Source: Streptomyces ureilyticus (GTDB lineage: Bacteria; Actinomycetota; Actinomycetes; Streptomycetales; Streptomycetaceae). Taken from it: a DNA stretch of 64,000 nt. Of the stretch, positions 52,508-60,238 are shown piece after piece. Where the stretch lies: NCBI RefSeq assembly GCF_011045025.1, contig NZ_JAAKZX010000011.1:1-64000 (forward strand). Reading direction: 5' to 3'. The notes below the pieces were generated by a model that ran no database searches, was not told the origin of the DNA, and was given only the letters and a program-made list of their open reading frames with translations. A program made the position numbers and the translations under genes. The first letter of the stretch is position 1. Each line of letters begins with the position of its first letter.

Positions 52508-54046
52508 CTACGGGTGCTCCGCCCCGCTCTCCAGCCGCTGCCCGCGCAGCAGGAACCATGCCGCCACCGCCGCGCCCAGCAGCACCACCGCGCCCGCGCC
52601 CGCGGCGAGCGTGAGCCCGTCGACGAAGGCCGCGCGGGCGGCGTCCAGCAGCGCCTGAGCGTTGGGCAGACCGGCCGTGGCCTCCACCGCGCCGCCCAGG
52701 GACTCGTGTGCCGCGGCGGCCACCTCCGGGGGCGTACCGGCCGGAGCCGTGAATCCGCCGTAGACACCGGTGACGATGGAGCCGAGCAGCGCGATGCCGA
52801 GGGCAGCGCCGAGTTCGTACGCCGTCTCGGAGACCGCGGACGCCGCGCCCGCCTGCTCCTTGGGCACGCTGGAGAGGATCACGTCGGCGGTCACGGTGAA
52901 CGAGAAGCCCGCGCCGACGCCGACGACCAGCAGCGCACCGCCGAGAAGCGGGTAGCCGGTGGACTGGTCCAGCAGCGTGAGCGTGGCCAGCGCGAGGCCG
53001 ACCGCGGCGAGCCCGCCCGCGACGACGGCACGGACCGAGTACCGGCGCGCCACCGTGCCAGCGATCAGGCCGGCCACCACCGCTCCCACCGCGGCGGGCA
53101 GTTCGGCGAGACCCGCCATCAACGGCCGCATGCCCTGGACGAGTTGCAGATACTGCGAGAGGAAGAAGACCAGTCCGGACAGACCGAGAATGGTCAGCAG
53201 ATCGGCGAGCACGGCCGCCGAGAAGCCACGATTGCGGAACAGCCGCATGTCCAACAGCGGTGATTTCAGGGTGAGTTGACGTCGCACGAAGCCGAAGAGC
53301 GCGACCCCACCGAGTAGTCCCGCGGCAGCCGCCTGCCCGCTCCCCCCGTGCGCGGCGGTCTCCTTGATCCCGTACACGATGCCGACCATGCCGACGAGGG
53401 ACAGGAAGACGCTGATCAGGTCCCAGGGACCGGGCTCGGGGTTGCGGGACTCGGGCAGCAGCTTCATGCCGACGAGGACGAGGACCGCCATCACGGGGAG
53501 GTTGATGAGGAAGACAGAACCCCACCAGAAGTGCTCCAGCAGGAAACCGCCGGCGATCGGTCCGATCGCCATGCCCGCGGATGCGGTCGCGCCCCAGATG
53601 CCGACGGCGAGACTGCGTTCACGCGGGTCGTGGAAGAGGTTACGGATGAGGGCGAGCGTGGCGGGCATCAGGGTCGCACCCGCGACACCGAGCAGCGCCC
53701 TCGCCACGATCAGCAACTCAGGAGTGCTCGCATAGGCGTTGAGCACGGAGACAAGACCGAACGCGACCGAGCCGATGAGCAGCAGCTTCTTACGGCCGAT
53801 ACGGTCGCCGAGGCTGCCCATCGAGACGAGCAGACCGGCGATCACGAACGAGTAGACGTCACCGATCCACAGCAACTGCGTTCCGGACGGCTTCAGGTCC
53901 TCGCTGATGTACGGGGTGGCGAGCCCCAGCACGGTCGCGTCGACGGCCACGAGCAGCACGGCGAGGACGAGCACGGCCAGCGCGAGCCAGCGCCCGGGGC
54001 GCTTCTCCACCTCCGTCGCCGCCGTCCACTGGTGCGTGCTCGTCAT
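52508..54046 (-). CDS. DHA2-family MFS drug exporter (EmrB/QacA type)
   Basis: A 512-residue transporter with about 14 predicted helices. The conserved antiporter motif A region reads VSMGSLGDRIGRKKLLLIG and motif C is GVAGATLMPATLALI. It exports drugs or cationic compounds in exchange for protons. ATG 54046 overlaps the stop of the TetR regulator gene (ATGA), so regulator and pump are translationally coupled and co-regulated. Confidence 0.92.
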   Translation of the reverse strand: MTSTHQWTAATEVEKRPGRWLALAVLVLAVLLVAVDATVLGLATPYISEDLKPSGTQLLWIGDVYSFVIAGLLVSMGSLGDRIGRKKLLLIGSVAFGLVSVLNAYASTPELLIVARALLGVAGATLMPATLALIRNLFHDPRERSLAVGIWGATASAGMAIGPIAGGFLLEHFWWGSVFLINLPVMAVLVLVGMKLLPESRNPEPGPWDLISVFLSLVGMVGIVYGIKETAAHGGSGQAAAAGLLGGVALFGFVRRQLTLKSPLLDMRLFRNRGFSAAVLADLLTILGLSGLVFFLSQYLQLVQGMRPLMAGLAELPAAVGAVVAGLIAGTVARRYSVRAVVAGGLAAVGLALATLTLLDQSTGYPLLGGALLVVGVGAGFSFTVTADVILSSVPKEQAGAASAVSETAYELGAALGIALLGSIVTGVYGGFTAPAGTPPEVAAAAHESLGGAVEATAGLPNAQALLDAARAAFVDGLTLAAGAGAVVLLGAAVAAWFLLRGQRLESGAEHP

Positions 54047-54591
54047 GATTCCCTCCGGAGTGCGCCGCCGAGCAACAGCTCGACGATCATGTGGTGAAAG
54101 TCCTTGGCGGCGACCTTGCCGTTCAGGACCACCCAGGCGCCGGACGCGACCAGTCCGAACAGCGCCTCGGTGAGCCAGGCCGGGGTGAGGTCGATACGGA
54201 ACTCGCCGCTCTCCTGGCCACGCCGGAACAGGGCGGAGATCCGGGCGTCGAGCCGCTCCCAGCCCTCGTTCTGCTGCTCGCCCTCGAAGAGCTGGTTCTC
54301 CGTGTAGAGGAACGAGAGCAGTCCGGCGGCGGGCTCGATCTCACGCACGAGACGGCGTACGGCCTCGCTCGCGGGCCCCTCGTCGAGCCGCGCCGCGTCC
54401 AGCGCGGCCTCGCACTCCTCGATGCCGAGAGCTTCGAGGGCCCGTACGAGCGCGTCCCGTCCCGCGAACTGGCGGTGCAGGGTGGCCCTGCTGATCCCGG
54501 CCGCCTTGGCGACCTCATCCATGGTGGCGGTGGCCTTGCGAGTGAGCAGCGCGGCGGCACTGCGGAGTACGTGTGCGCGGTCGACAGCCAT
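54043..54591 (-). CDS. TetR/AcrR-family repressor of the exporter
   Basis: A 182-residue regulator. The helix-turn-helix is ATMDEVAKAAGISRATLHRQFAGRDALVRAL, within the first 55 residues; the ligand-binding C-terminal domain is all-helical. ATG 54591 (MAVDRAHVL) was chosen; in-frame starts further upstream would overlap the operator-like palindrome at 54611. It heads an operon with the MFS exporter and probably represses its own promoter. Confidence 0.88.
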   Translation of the reverse strand: MAVDRAHVLRSAAALLTRKATATMDEVAKAAGISRATLHRQFAGRDALVRALEALGIEECEAALDAARLDEGPASEAVRRLVREIEPAAGLLSFLYTENQLFEGEQQNEGWERLDARISALFRRGQESGEFRIDLTPAWLTEALFGLVASGAWVVLNGKVAAKDFHHMIVELLLGGALRRES

Positions 54592-54610
54592 GAGACGACC
54601 ATAACCCATG

Positions 54611-54628
54611 TGAGACATCAATGTCTCA
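54611..54628. promoter_or_regulatory. Operator candidate for the TetR regulator
   Basis: TGAGACAT and ATGTCTCA form perfect 8-bp arms around a 2-bp spacer, 20 bp upstream of the TetR start codon. This has the size and position of TetR-family operators. Confidence 0.75.
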
Positions 54629-54682
54629 TTCAAGGCGTACGTGGCTCATCCGCGCCTGTGTTTCGGCAGGATCAGCGGGTGC

Positions 54683-55654
54683 TCAGTGCCAGGGCAGCTG
54701 CCCGCGCCGCTCCCAGTACGCGTGCGGCTCCTCGGCGAGTGCGGCCAGCCGGGCCACCTGTTCGTCGTCGAGGTCGACCACCGCGGCGTGCAGGTTCGAG
54801 ACGAGCTGGTTGACGGTGGCCGCGCCGGAGAGGACGACGCCGGCCCAGGGCTGGCGCAGGACGAGGGCGAGGGCCACCGCGTCGGGGCCGAGTTCCGCCG
54901 ACTCGGCGATCGCGCGTACGACTTCGGGTGCGTGCGCACCGGCAAGGCGGCCGTTGGCCATGGCCTCCTTGACGAGCACGGTGAGTCCGGCGTCGTGGGC
55001 CTCGGCGAGGGCGGGTGCGGCGGAGGTCTCCAGGGCGTTGTAGGTGGCCTGGACGGTGCGGAACAGGGGCTCGCCGTCGACGGTCACGGCGAGCGCGGTC
55101 CGGATGGCGTCGGCCTGGGCCGGTCCGCTGGTGGAGAAGCCGATCGTGATCCCCTGGGCGGCGGCTTCCGCCAGCTTGGCGTGCAGTTCCTTGTCCGTGA
55201 GGGCCGGGCTGTCCGGGGTCACCGAGTGGATCTGGTAGAGGTCGAGCCGGTCGCCGAGCAGGGCGGCGGTCTCGGCGCGCTGACGCTCGTAGGTGGCGGT
55301 GCTGTGGTCCTTGACCTCGTGCTTCTCGGCGTCCGTGCGCCAGTCCGCGGTGTAGGTGTAGCCCCACTTGCTGCCGATGACTACATCGTCGACGTCGGGG
55401 CGGGTGCGGAGCCAGTCGGCGAGGAACTCCTCGGAGCGGCCGTAGGAGCGGGCCGCGTCGAAGTAGCGGACGCCTTGGGCGTAGGCGGCGTTGAGGAGTT
55501 CGCGGGATCGCTCGCGTAGGGCCTCGACGCTTCGTGCCTCCGGCAGGTCTTGGTCGCGGCCCAGGTTGATGTAGCCGGGGCGGGCTACCGCGGCGAGGCC
55601 CAGGCCGATGTGGCAGGTGGGGGTGGTGGCGGTCGCGAGGCGGGCGAAGGGCAT
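54683..55654 (-). CDS. Aldo/keto reductase
   Basis: A 323-residue AKR. The catalytic tetrad can be followed as Asp in VRYFDAARSYGRSEEFL, Tyr in the same segment, Lys in VVIGSKWGY, and His in DLYQIHSV. The NADPH site is near GVVLSGAATVNQL. It reduces a carbonyl substrate that cannot be inferred. ATG 55654 was chosen. An IS200/IS605-type element end lies only about 53 bp upstream, so its native promoter may have been separated from it. Confidence 0.88.
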   Translation of the reverse strand: MPFARLATATTPTCHIGLGLAAVARPGYINLGRDQDLPEARSVEALRERSRELLNAAYAQGVRYFDAARSYGRSEEFLADWLRTRPDVDDVVIGSKWGYTYTADWRTDAEKHEVKDHSTATYERQRAETAALLGDRLDLYQIHSVTPDSPALTDKELHAKLAEAAAQGITIGFSTSGPAQADAIRTALAVTVDGEPLFRTVQATYNALETSAAPALAEAHDAGLTVLVKEAMANGRLAGAHAPEVVRAIAESAELGPDAVALALVLRQPWAGVVLSGAATVNQLVSNLHAAVVDLDDEQVARLAALAEEPHAYWERRGQLPWH

Positions 55655-55716
55655 CGGGGGCTCCGTTCGGTCGGCTCCGGCGGTGCCGGTGCGGCTGCTT
55701 GACCAACTTGACGTGC

Positions 55717-55738
55717 TCCCTGGCCTAAAGTCCAGGGA
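55717..55738. repeat. IS605 end hairpin on the tnpB side
   Basis: Seven-base arms TCCCTGG/CCAGGGA with an 8-nt loop. It contains the tnpB stop codon and is followed by TCAAG on the minus strand. This is the form of IS200/IS605 right-end imperfect palindromes recognised by TnpA, and the region that gives the omega-RNA in active TnpB systems. Confidence 0.7.
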
Positions 55739-56330
55739 TTCCGTCCCGGGTCGTCTGACCCTTCCGGGGGCTTCCTGCTTCACCGCGCTGCGCAGGCACG
55801 GGTGCCCGTCTTGCCGGCGCTCCACAGGCGTTTAGCGTCTCCGCCCGTCCGGCGGCGACGATGCGGCGTCCTTCGAAGAGGACGTTGCGGGCTGCGTTGT
55901 GGTCGCGGTCGTGCACGGTGCCACAGGCCCCGCACGCCCACTCCCGGACGTGCAGGGGTTTGGGGCCGTCCCTAAATCCGCAGGCCGAGCAGACCTGAGA
56001 GGACGGGAAAGCGCGGTCTACCTTGGCGAAGGTGCGGCCGTGCAGAGCCGCCTTGTATTCCAGCATGCCGACGAACGCGGACCATCCCGCGTCGTGCACG
56101 GACTTGGCGAGCCGGGTGCGCCCGAGGCCGGACACCGCGAGGTCTTCCACGTACACCGCTTGGTTGTCGCGAATGATCTGTGTGGATGCCTTGTGGTGCC
56201 AGTCCCGGCGCCGGTCCGCCACCTTGGCGTGCTGGCGTGCGACCTTGGTGCGGGCCTTGGCCCGGTTCTTCGATCCCTTGGTCTTGCGGGACAGCTCCCG
56301 CTGAAGGCGTTTGAGTTTCTTCTCGGCCCG
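55725..56330 (-). pseudogene. tnpB: C-terminal half of split TnpB (RNA-guided nuclease of IS605)
   Basis: The frame from 56330 to the stop at 55725 encodes RA-EKKLKRLQRELSRK ... onward, about 200 residues. It carries the RuvC-II Glu (VYVEDLAVSGL), the zinc ribbon CSACG/CGACG and the RuvC-III Asp in HDRDHNAARN. An in-frame TAA lies at 56331-56333 directly at the junction with the insert, so this half has no native start; an internal ATG at 56222 would make only a fragment. The other half is at 60239-60883. Confidence 0.88.
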
Positions 56331-56394
56331 TTATCCACGGGGCTTAGCCACATCTCATCTACGTAATGAACGAGTAGTGACCCGTCTCAACCTT

Positions 56395-56436
56395 GCTCGT
56401 TGATGAAGAGGTATCAGCAGGCTCTCATCAACGAGC
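56395..56436. repeat. Left-end inverted repeat of the Tn554-like element
   Basis: GCTCGTTGATGA (56395-56406) and TCATCAACGAGC (56425-56436) are perfect 12-bp arms with an 18-nt spacer, just upstream of the first recombinase gene. It is probably a recombinase-binding site or operator. Confidence 0.75.
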
Positions 56437-56452
56437 AGGAACGAGGGGGAAG

Positions 56453-57643
56453 ATGGCATACACCCTTGCTCTCCGACCGCCGGGGGAACGTCGTACCTGG
56501 ACCGTGGTCGGCCAGGACTACAAGACGGTGGCACCGGTCGAGGAGTGGCTGGAGGCGCACAGGCGGTATTGGTCGCCGAACACCGTCCGGTCGTACGCGA
56601 CGAGCCTGGCCCAGTGGTGGACCTTCCTGGAACAGCGCGGCGAGCCCGGGAAGTGGAACGCGGTCGGCGTCCCGACGGTCGCTGCTTACCTGTCGTGGCT
56701 GCGGAACGGGCGGACGGTCGAGCGCACCATCGCCAGGCCCGAGGATGGCCCGGAGGCCACGACGCTGGAGGCCCGGCTCGGCGCCCTGATCTCCTTCTAC
56801 AAGTGGCAGGACGCCATCAACGACGTGCCGGTGGCCGCGAAGATCCTGCGCGGGGCCCCGCGCAAGGCACCGGCCCGAGGGCTGCTCTCCCACCTGGACG
56901 CCCGCACGGAGGCTGGACCGTCCTCGCTGGTCCGCGTCCGCACCGTCAGGCGCCGCGACCGGCCCCCGGTCCTGCTGCCGCAACAGGTACAGGCGATCCT
57001 CGACGGCTGCGCAACCTACGACCCCGCGGCCGGGGAATGGGTCGGCAACCTGCGCGACCGGTTCCTCTTTGCCCTTCTCGCGGAGACCGGCATGCGCCTT
57101 GGCGAGGCCCTGGGCATGCGCATCCGCGAGTTCGTCATGGGACGCGGCGCCACCCCGCACATCGAGGTTGTCCCCCGCGAGGACAACCCCAACGACGCCC
57201 GCGTGAAAATGCTCCGCCCCCGCCGTGTCTACGTCGGCGGCGATCTCGAACGCCTCTATGCCGACTACCTCACTCACCTCGCCATGAGCGCCGCCGACCT
57301 TGGCATGCCCGTCGATCCCGGCGACCCGCTGTTCGTGAACCTCGACCGGCCGCCCTACCTGTCCGCTCTGCGCGAGGGCACCGTCCGCGACAAGGTGACC
57401 GCCCTCAAACGCAAGGGCGCAGGTCCCAGCGACTGGACCCCGCACTGGTTCCGGCACACCCACGCCACCGCGCTGCTCATCGGCGGCACCCCGGAATGGG
57501 TCGTCTCCCGTCGACTGGGACACGCCCACGTCCAAACCACCCTGGACCTCTACGGCTGGGTCACCGAAGACGAAGCCCTGCGGGCGGCAGCGAACTGGAA
57601 GAGCTACACCAACGGCTGGAAGGTCAACCTTGAAGCCCTCTGA
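56453..57643 (+). CDS. tnpA: Tyrosine recombinase, TnpA of Tn554 type
   Basis: A 396-residue recombinase from ATG 56453, with GAGGGGGA upstream. An N-terminal SAM-like core-binding domain (WSPNTVRSYATSLAQWWTFLEQRG) precedes the catalytic domain: Arg in LLAETGMRLGEALGM, the HWFRHTHATAL box with His-x-x-Arg, the second His in RRLGHAHVQTT, and the nucleophile Tyr in LDLYGWV. The set is complete. Its stop lies 14 bp inside the next gene, which starts with TTG. It acts in site-specific integration and excision. Confidence 0.9.
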   Translation: MAYTLALRPPGERRTWTVVGQDYKTVAPVEEWLEAHRRYWSPNTVRSYATSLAQWWTFLEQRGEPGKWNAVGVPTVAAYLSWLRNGRTVERTIARPEDGPEATTLEARLGALISFYKWQDAINDVPVAAKILRGAPRKAPARGLLSHLDARTEAGPSSLVRVRTVRRRDRPPVLLPQQVQAILDGCATYDPAAGEWVGNLRDRFLFALLAETGMRLGEALGMRIREFVMGRGATPHIEVVPREDNPNDARVKMLRPRRVYVGGDLERLYADYLTHLAMSAADLGMPVDPGDPLFVNLDRPPYLSALREGTVRDKVTALKRKGAGPSDWTPHWFRHTHATALLIGGTPEWVVSRRLGHAHVQTTLDLYGWVTEDEALRAAANWKSYTNGWKVNLEAL

Positions 57644-59771
57644 CACCCTCCGAGCCGTCCTCGCCCAGGCCGGACCGGACCCGCTCTCCGGGCTCGTCGC
57701 CGACCTGCCGGCCGAATGGCGAGGCGAAATCCTCGGCCCCCGGATCGACGGCTGGATCACGCGGATCCGCCCAGGCGCCGCCATGACCATCAAGCTGGGC
57801 AGGCTGCCGTCGTCGCTGCGCACGGAACTGGCTTGGATGGCCTTCTGGCAGTACCGAGACGGCGGCAAGGTGTCCACCGTCGAGATCAATCAGATCGCGG
57901 AGGCCCTCTGGTGGGCCGAGCAGGCTGGGTATGGCCGCCCGCCTTCTCTCACGGCCCTTGGAGAGCGGGAGTTCACCAAGCTCTACCAGGCCAGTTTCGT
58001 CGCACACCAAGGACGGCTTCCCGCTCCCTCCGGGACTGCAACCCTCCAGAGGTTCCTCTACGGCAGGCCGGGGTGGGCGTTGGCTGCCCGACTGAACACC
58101 GGCGCCTGGTGGGAAATGGATGTCTGGAGTCCGCGCTGTGATCCAGGCATCCCCCTGCGGGCTCGCGAGCCCCGCCGGTCGGAGAACTGGCGCCCCGGCA
58201 ACCTGCGAATCCCCTGGCTACGGCAGAGCGTCAAGTGGCATCTCGGGACGGCGCTGGAATCGGGCCAGATGACCTGGGGAACGATCGGCGGCAGGCTTAG
58301 CGCGCTCATGTGGCTCGATCGCTGGCTGGCCGGACAGCCCTCGCCGCATGCCATCGCCGGCCCGGCGGCCGAGGCACACCGTCTGGCCGCCACATTTCGC
58401 CACTGGCTGAGCGATCCCGCCAACCGGGGGCGGGAGGCCGGCGGCAAAGTAGAGCCCCGCGCGATCAACGAGCCCATCCGGGCAGTGGCCGATCTGATGA
58501 GCTTTCTCCTGGACAACCTGCCGGACGTCCCTGCGCAGGTTGGCACCTCGCCCTGGCTCGCCCTCACCGAGGCACACCCGCCCATCTGGCGACGCCATAT
58601 GAAGCGCGTGCGTGAGCCAGCATCTCGGGTCCGCGAAGAGCAGTACGTCGACGACCACACCCTCGCCCAGATCACGGCCTGGCTCCCGGTCCTGGCCGCT
58701 CCCGCCGATGAGCTGGTGTCCGTCAGCGTCAATGGCATCGAGACGGCGGTGCCTGGCCACGGCGACCCCCAGAGCATGCGGATCTTGCTCCTCCAGATCC
58801 TTACCGGGCGACGCGCCAGCGAAATCTGCCTATGCGACTTCGACTGCCTGTCCCCAGCGACTCCAGCCGCGGTCAAGGCGGCTGAGGGGGATGCCGTCGC
58901 CCGATTCCACTACGCCCAAAGCAAGATCGATAAGGCGTCGGACTCCATCTTTGTCGATGCCGAGGTCGTCGCCGTGATCGACGAACAGCGCCGGTGGCTG
59001 CAACAGCGCTTCCCTGATGCCTCGCCCACGCACCTGTTCCTCCAACTGGTGACGAACGCCCACGGCACCAAGCCGTTCTACCGCAGCACCTACGGAGCCG
59101 CCCTGCGCAAGTTCAGTGAAGTCGCCCAGATCACCGACTCGCAGGGCCGCCCGTTCCGGCTGAGCCACACGCACCGCTTCCGCCACACCAAGCTGACCAA
59201 GCTCGCAGAATTGGGCCTCCCCGTCCACGTCCTGATGCGATACGCCGGACACTCGAACCCGACGATGTCGATGCACTACGTGGCTCGACGCGACGAGCAC
59301 GCAGAGCAAGCCTTCTTGGCCACCAGGAAGTTCAAAGCGGACGGCACTGCAGTGGCGTTCTCCCGCGAGGATCACGACGGCATGCAGCTGTTCAACCGGG
59401 CCGACCGGTTCCTCCCGCACGGCTACTGCCTGCTGCCACCACTCCAAAACTGCGACAAGGGAAACGCCTGCCTGACCTGCTCGGTGTTCGTCACCGACTC
59501 CAGCCATCTGGACACCCTCCAGCGGCAGCTCGCCGAGACCGAGGCCCTGATCCAGCGGCACCATGACCAGTTTCAGGCCCGACACGGTCGACCGATGCCC
59601 GAGGACAACGTGTGGCTCGTCCAGCGGGCTGCTGAGCGTGACGCCCTGGTGAAACTGCTGGCCACCATGCAGGAGACCCCCGAGCGTCCCTGCCAGGGCG
59701 CCGGCAGCCCCACCTCGGGCCCTACGCCGATCACCATCGACATCACCCGCCACCGGAGGACGCAGCCATGA
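57630..59771 (+). CDS. Large tyrosine recombinase, TnpB of Tn554 type
   Basis: A 713-residue protein from TTG 57630, overlapping the previous gene by 14 bp. The recombinase catalytic part is in the second half: Arg in LLQILTGRRASEICL, HTHRFRHTKLTKLA with His-x-x-Arg, GHSNPTMSMHYV with the His and the nucleophile Tyr. A Cys-rich C-terminal segment (HGYCLLPPLQNCDKGNACLTC) looks like a zinc site, as in Tn554-like TnpB proteins, then a helical tail. Unrelated to IS605 TnpB in spite of the name. Its stop overlaps the next start (ATGA). Confidence 0.9.
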   Translation: MKPSDTLRAVLAQAGPDPLSGLVADLPAEWRGEILGPRIDGWITRIRPGAAMTIKLGRLPSSLRTELAWMAFWQYRDGGKVSTVEINQIAEALWWAEQAGYGRPPSLTALGEREFTKLYQASFVAHQGRLPAPSGTATLQRFLYGRPGWALAARLNTGAWWEMDVWSPRCDPGIPLRAREPRRSENWRPGNLRIPWLRQSVKWHLGTALESGQMTWGTIGGRLSALMWLDRWLAGQPSPHAIAGPAAEAHRLAATFRHWLSDPANRGREAGGKVEPRAINEPIRAVADLMSFLLDNLPDVPAQVGTSPWLALTEAHPPIWRRHMKRVREPASRVREEQYVDDHTLAQITAWLPVLAAPADELVSVSVNGIETAVPGHGDPQSMRILLLQILTGRRASEICLCDFDCLSPATPAAVKAAEGDAVARFHYAQSKIDKASDSIFVDAEVVAVIDEQRRWLQQRFPDASPTHLFLQLVTNAHGTKPFYRSTYGAALRKFSEVAQITDSQGRPFRLSHTHRFRHTKLTKLAELGLPVHVLMRYAGHSNPTMSMHYVARRDEHAEQAFLATRKFKADGTAVAFSREDHDGMQLFNRADRFLPHGYCLLPPLQNCDKGNACLTCSVFVTDSSHLDTLQRQLAETEALIQRHHDQFQARHGRPMPEDNVWLVQRAAERDALVKLLATMQETPERPCQGAGSPTSGPTPITIDITRHRRTQP

Positions 59772-60175
59772 GCGACAACAGGCAGCAGAGGATTGACACC
59801 CTCAAGGAAGCCGCCCGCCGAAAGTCGGCGGAGAAGACGCAAGCCGCCGAGGCGGCCATCCGGCGGCTGATCAAGAGCGGCGAACAGGTGACCTTCCAGG
59901 CCGTTCAGCGCGAGGCAGGCGTCTCACAGAACTTCCTCTACAAGAACCCGGAGTTGCGGGCGAGGATCGAGCACCGACGGGCCACGCACCGCCCGGCACC
60001 CCGCCCGATCCCGGAACAGGGCGACAGCAACATCGTGGCAGCGTTGACCGGAGAGGTCGCCCGGCTCAAGAAGCGGCACCACCAAGAGGTCACGGAGCTC
60101 CGGAAGGCACTCGAAGAAGCCCACGGCGAGAACCTTGCTCTTCGCCGAGAACTTGAGCGCCGTGGCGGACGTTGA
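59768..60175 (+). CDS. Small accessory protein, TnpC of Tn554 type (DUF6262-like)
   Basis: A 135-residue, highly charged protein. A helix-turn-helix-like part (IRRLIKSGEQVTFQAVQREAGVSQNFLYKNPELRARIEHRR) precedes a C-terminal coiled coil (VAALTGEVARLKKRHHQEVTELRKALEEAHGENLALRRELERRG). This is the form of TnpC, which stimulates Tn554 transposition and helps set orientation. Its ATG overlaps the stop of the large recombinase gene. The 3' end lies in the right-end inverted repeat. Confidence 0.88.
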   Translation: MSDNRQQRIDTLKEAARRKSAEKTQAAEAAIRRLIKSGEQVTFQAVQREAGVSQNFLYKNPELRARIEHRRATHRPAPRPIPEQGDSNIVAALTGEVARLKKRHHQEVTELRKALEEAHGENLALRRELERRGGR

Positions 60176-60191
60176 TGAGATGTCATCAACG
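60170..60191. repeat. Right-end inverted repeat of the Tn554-like element
   Basis: CGTTGATGA (60170-60178) and TCATCAACG (60183-60191) are perfect 9-bp arms with a 4-nt spacer. The arms contain the same GTTGATGA core as the left-end repeat. The stop codon of the tnpC-type gene lies in the left arm. Confidence 0.75.
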
Positions 60192-60238
60192 GAACCAACT
60201 GCGAGAACTTCCCGAATTGAACATCAAACCGCTGATAC

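Larger units (their letters stand above)
56331..60237. mobile_element. Tn554-like three-gene recombinase element
   Basis: A 3907-bp segment bounded by identical 7-bp CGGCCCG copies (56324-56330 and 60238-60244). It encodes two overlapping tyrosine recombinases and a small third protein in the TnpA-TnpB-TnpC order and sizes of Tn554. It carries no passenger gene. The ends carry imperfect terminal inverted repeats (TATCCACGG at 56332-56340 against TATCAGCGG on the minus strand from 60237), and each has an inverted pair of GTTGATGA sites. Insertion is in the middle of IS605 tnpB. Confidence 0.88.

Noticed and set aside
57630-59771. Treating the 713-residue recombinase as a phage or ICE integrase
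   Set aside because: No phage, conjugation or replication genes accompany it. The overlap with a second recombinase and a small coiled-coil gene fits Tn554 better.
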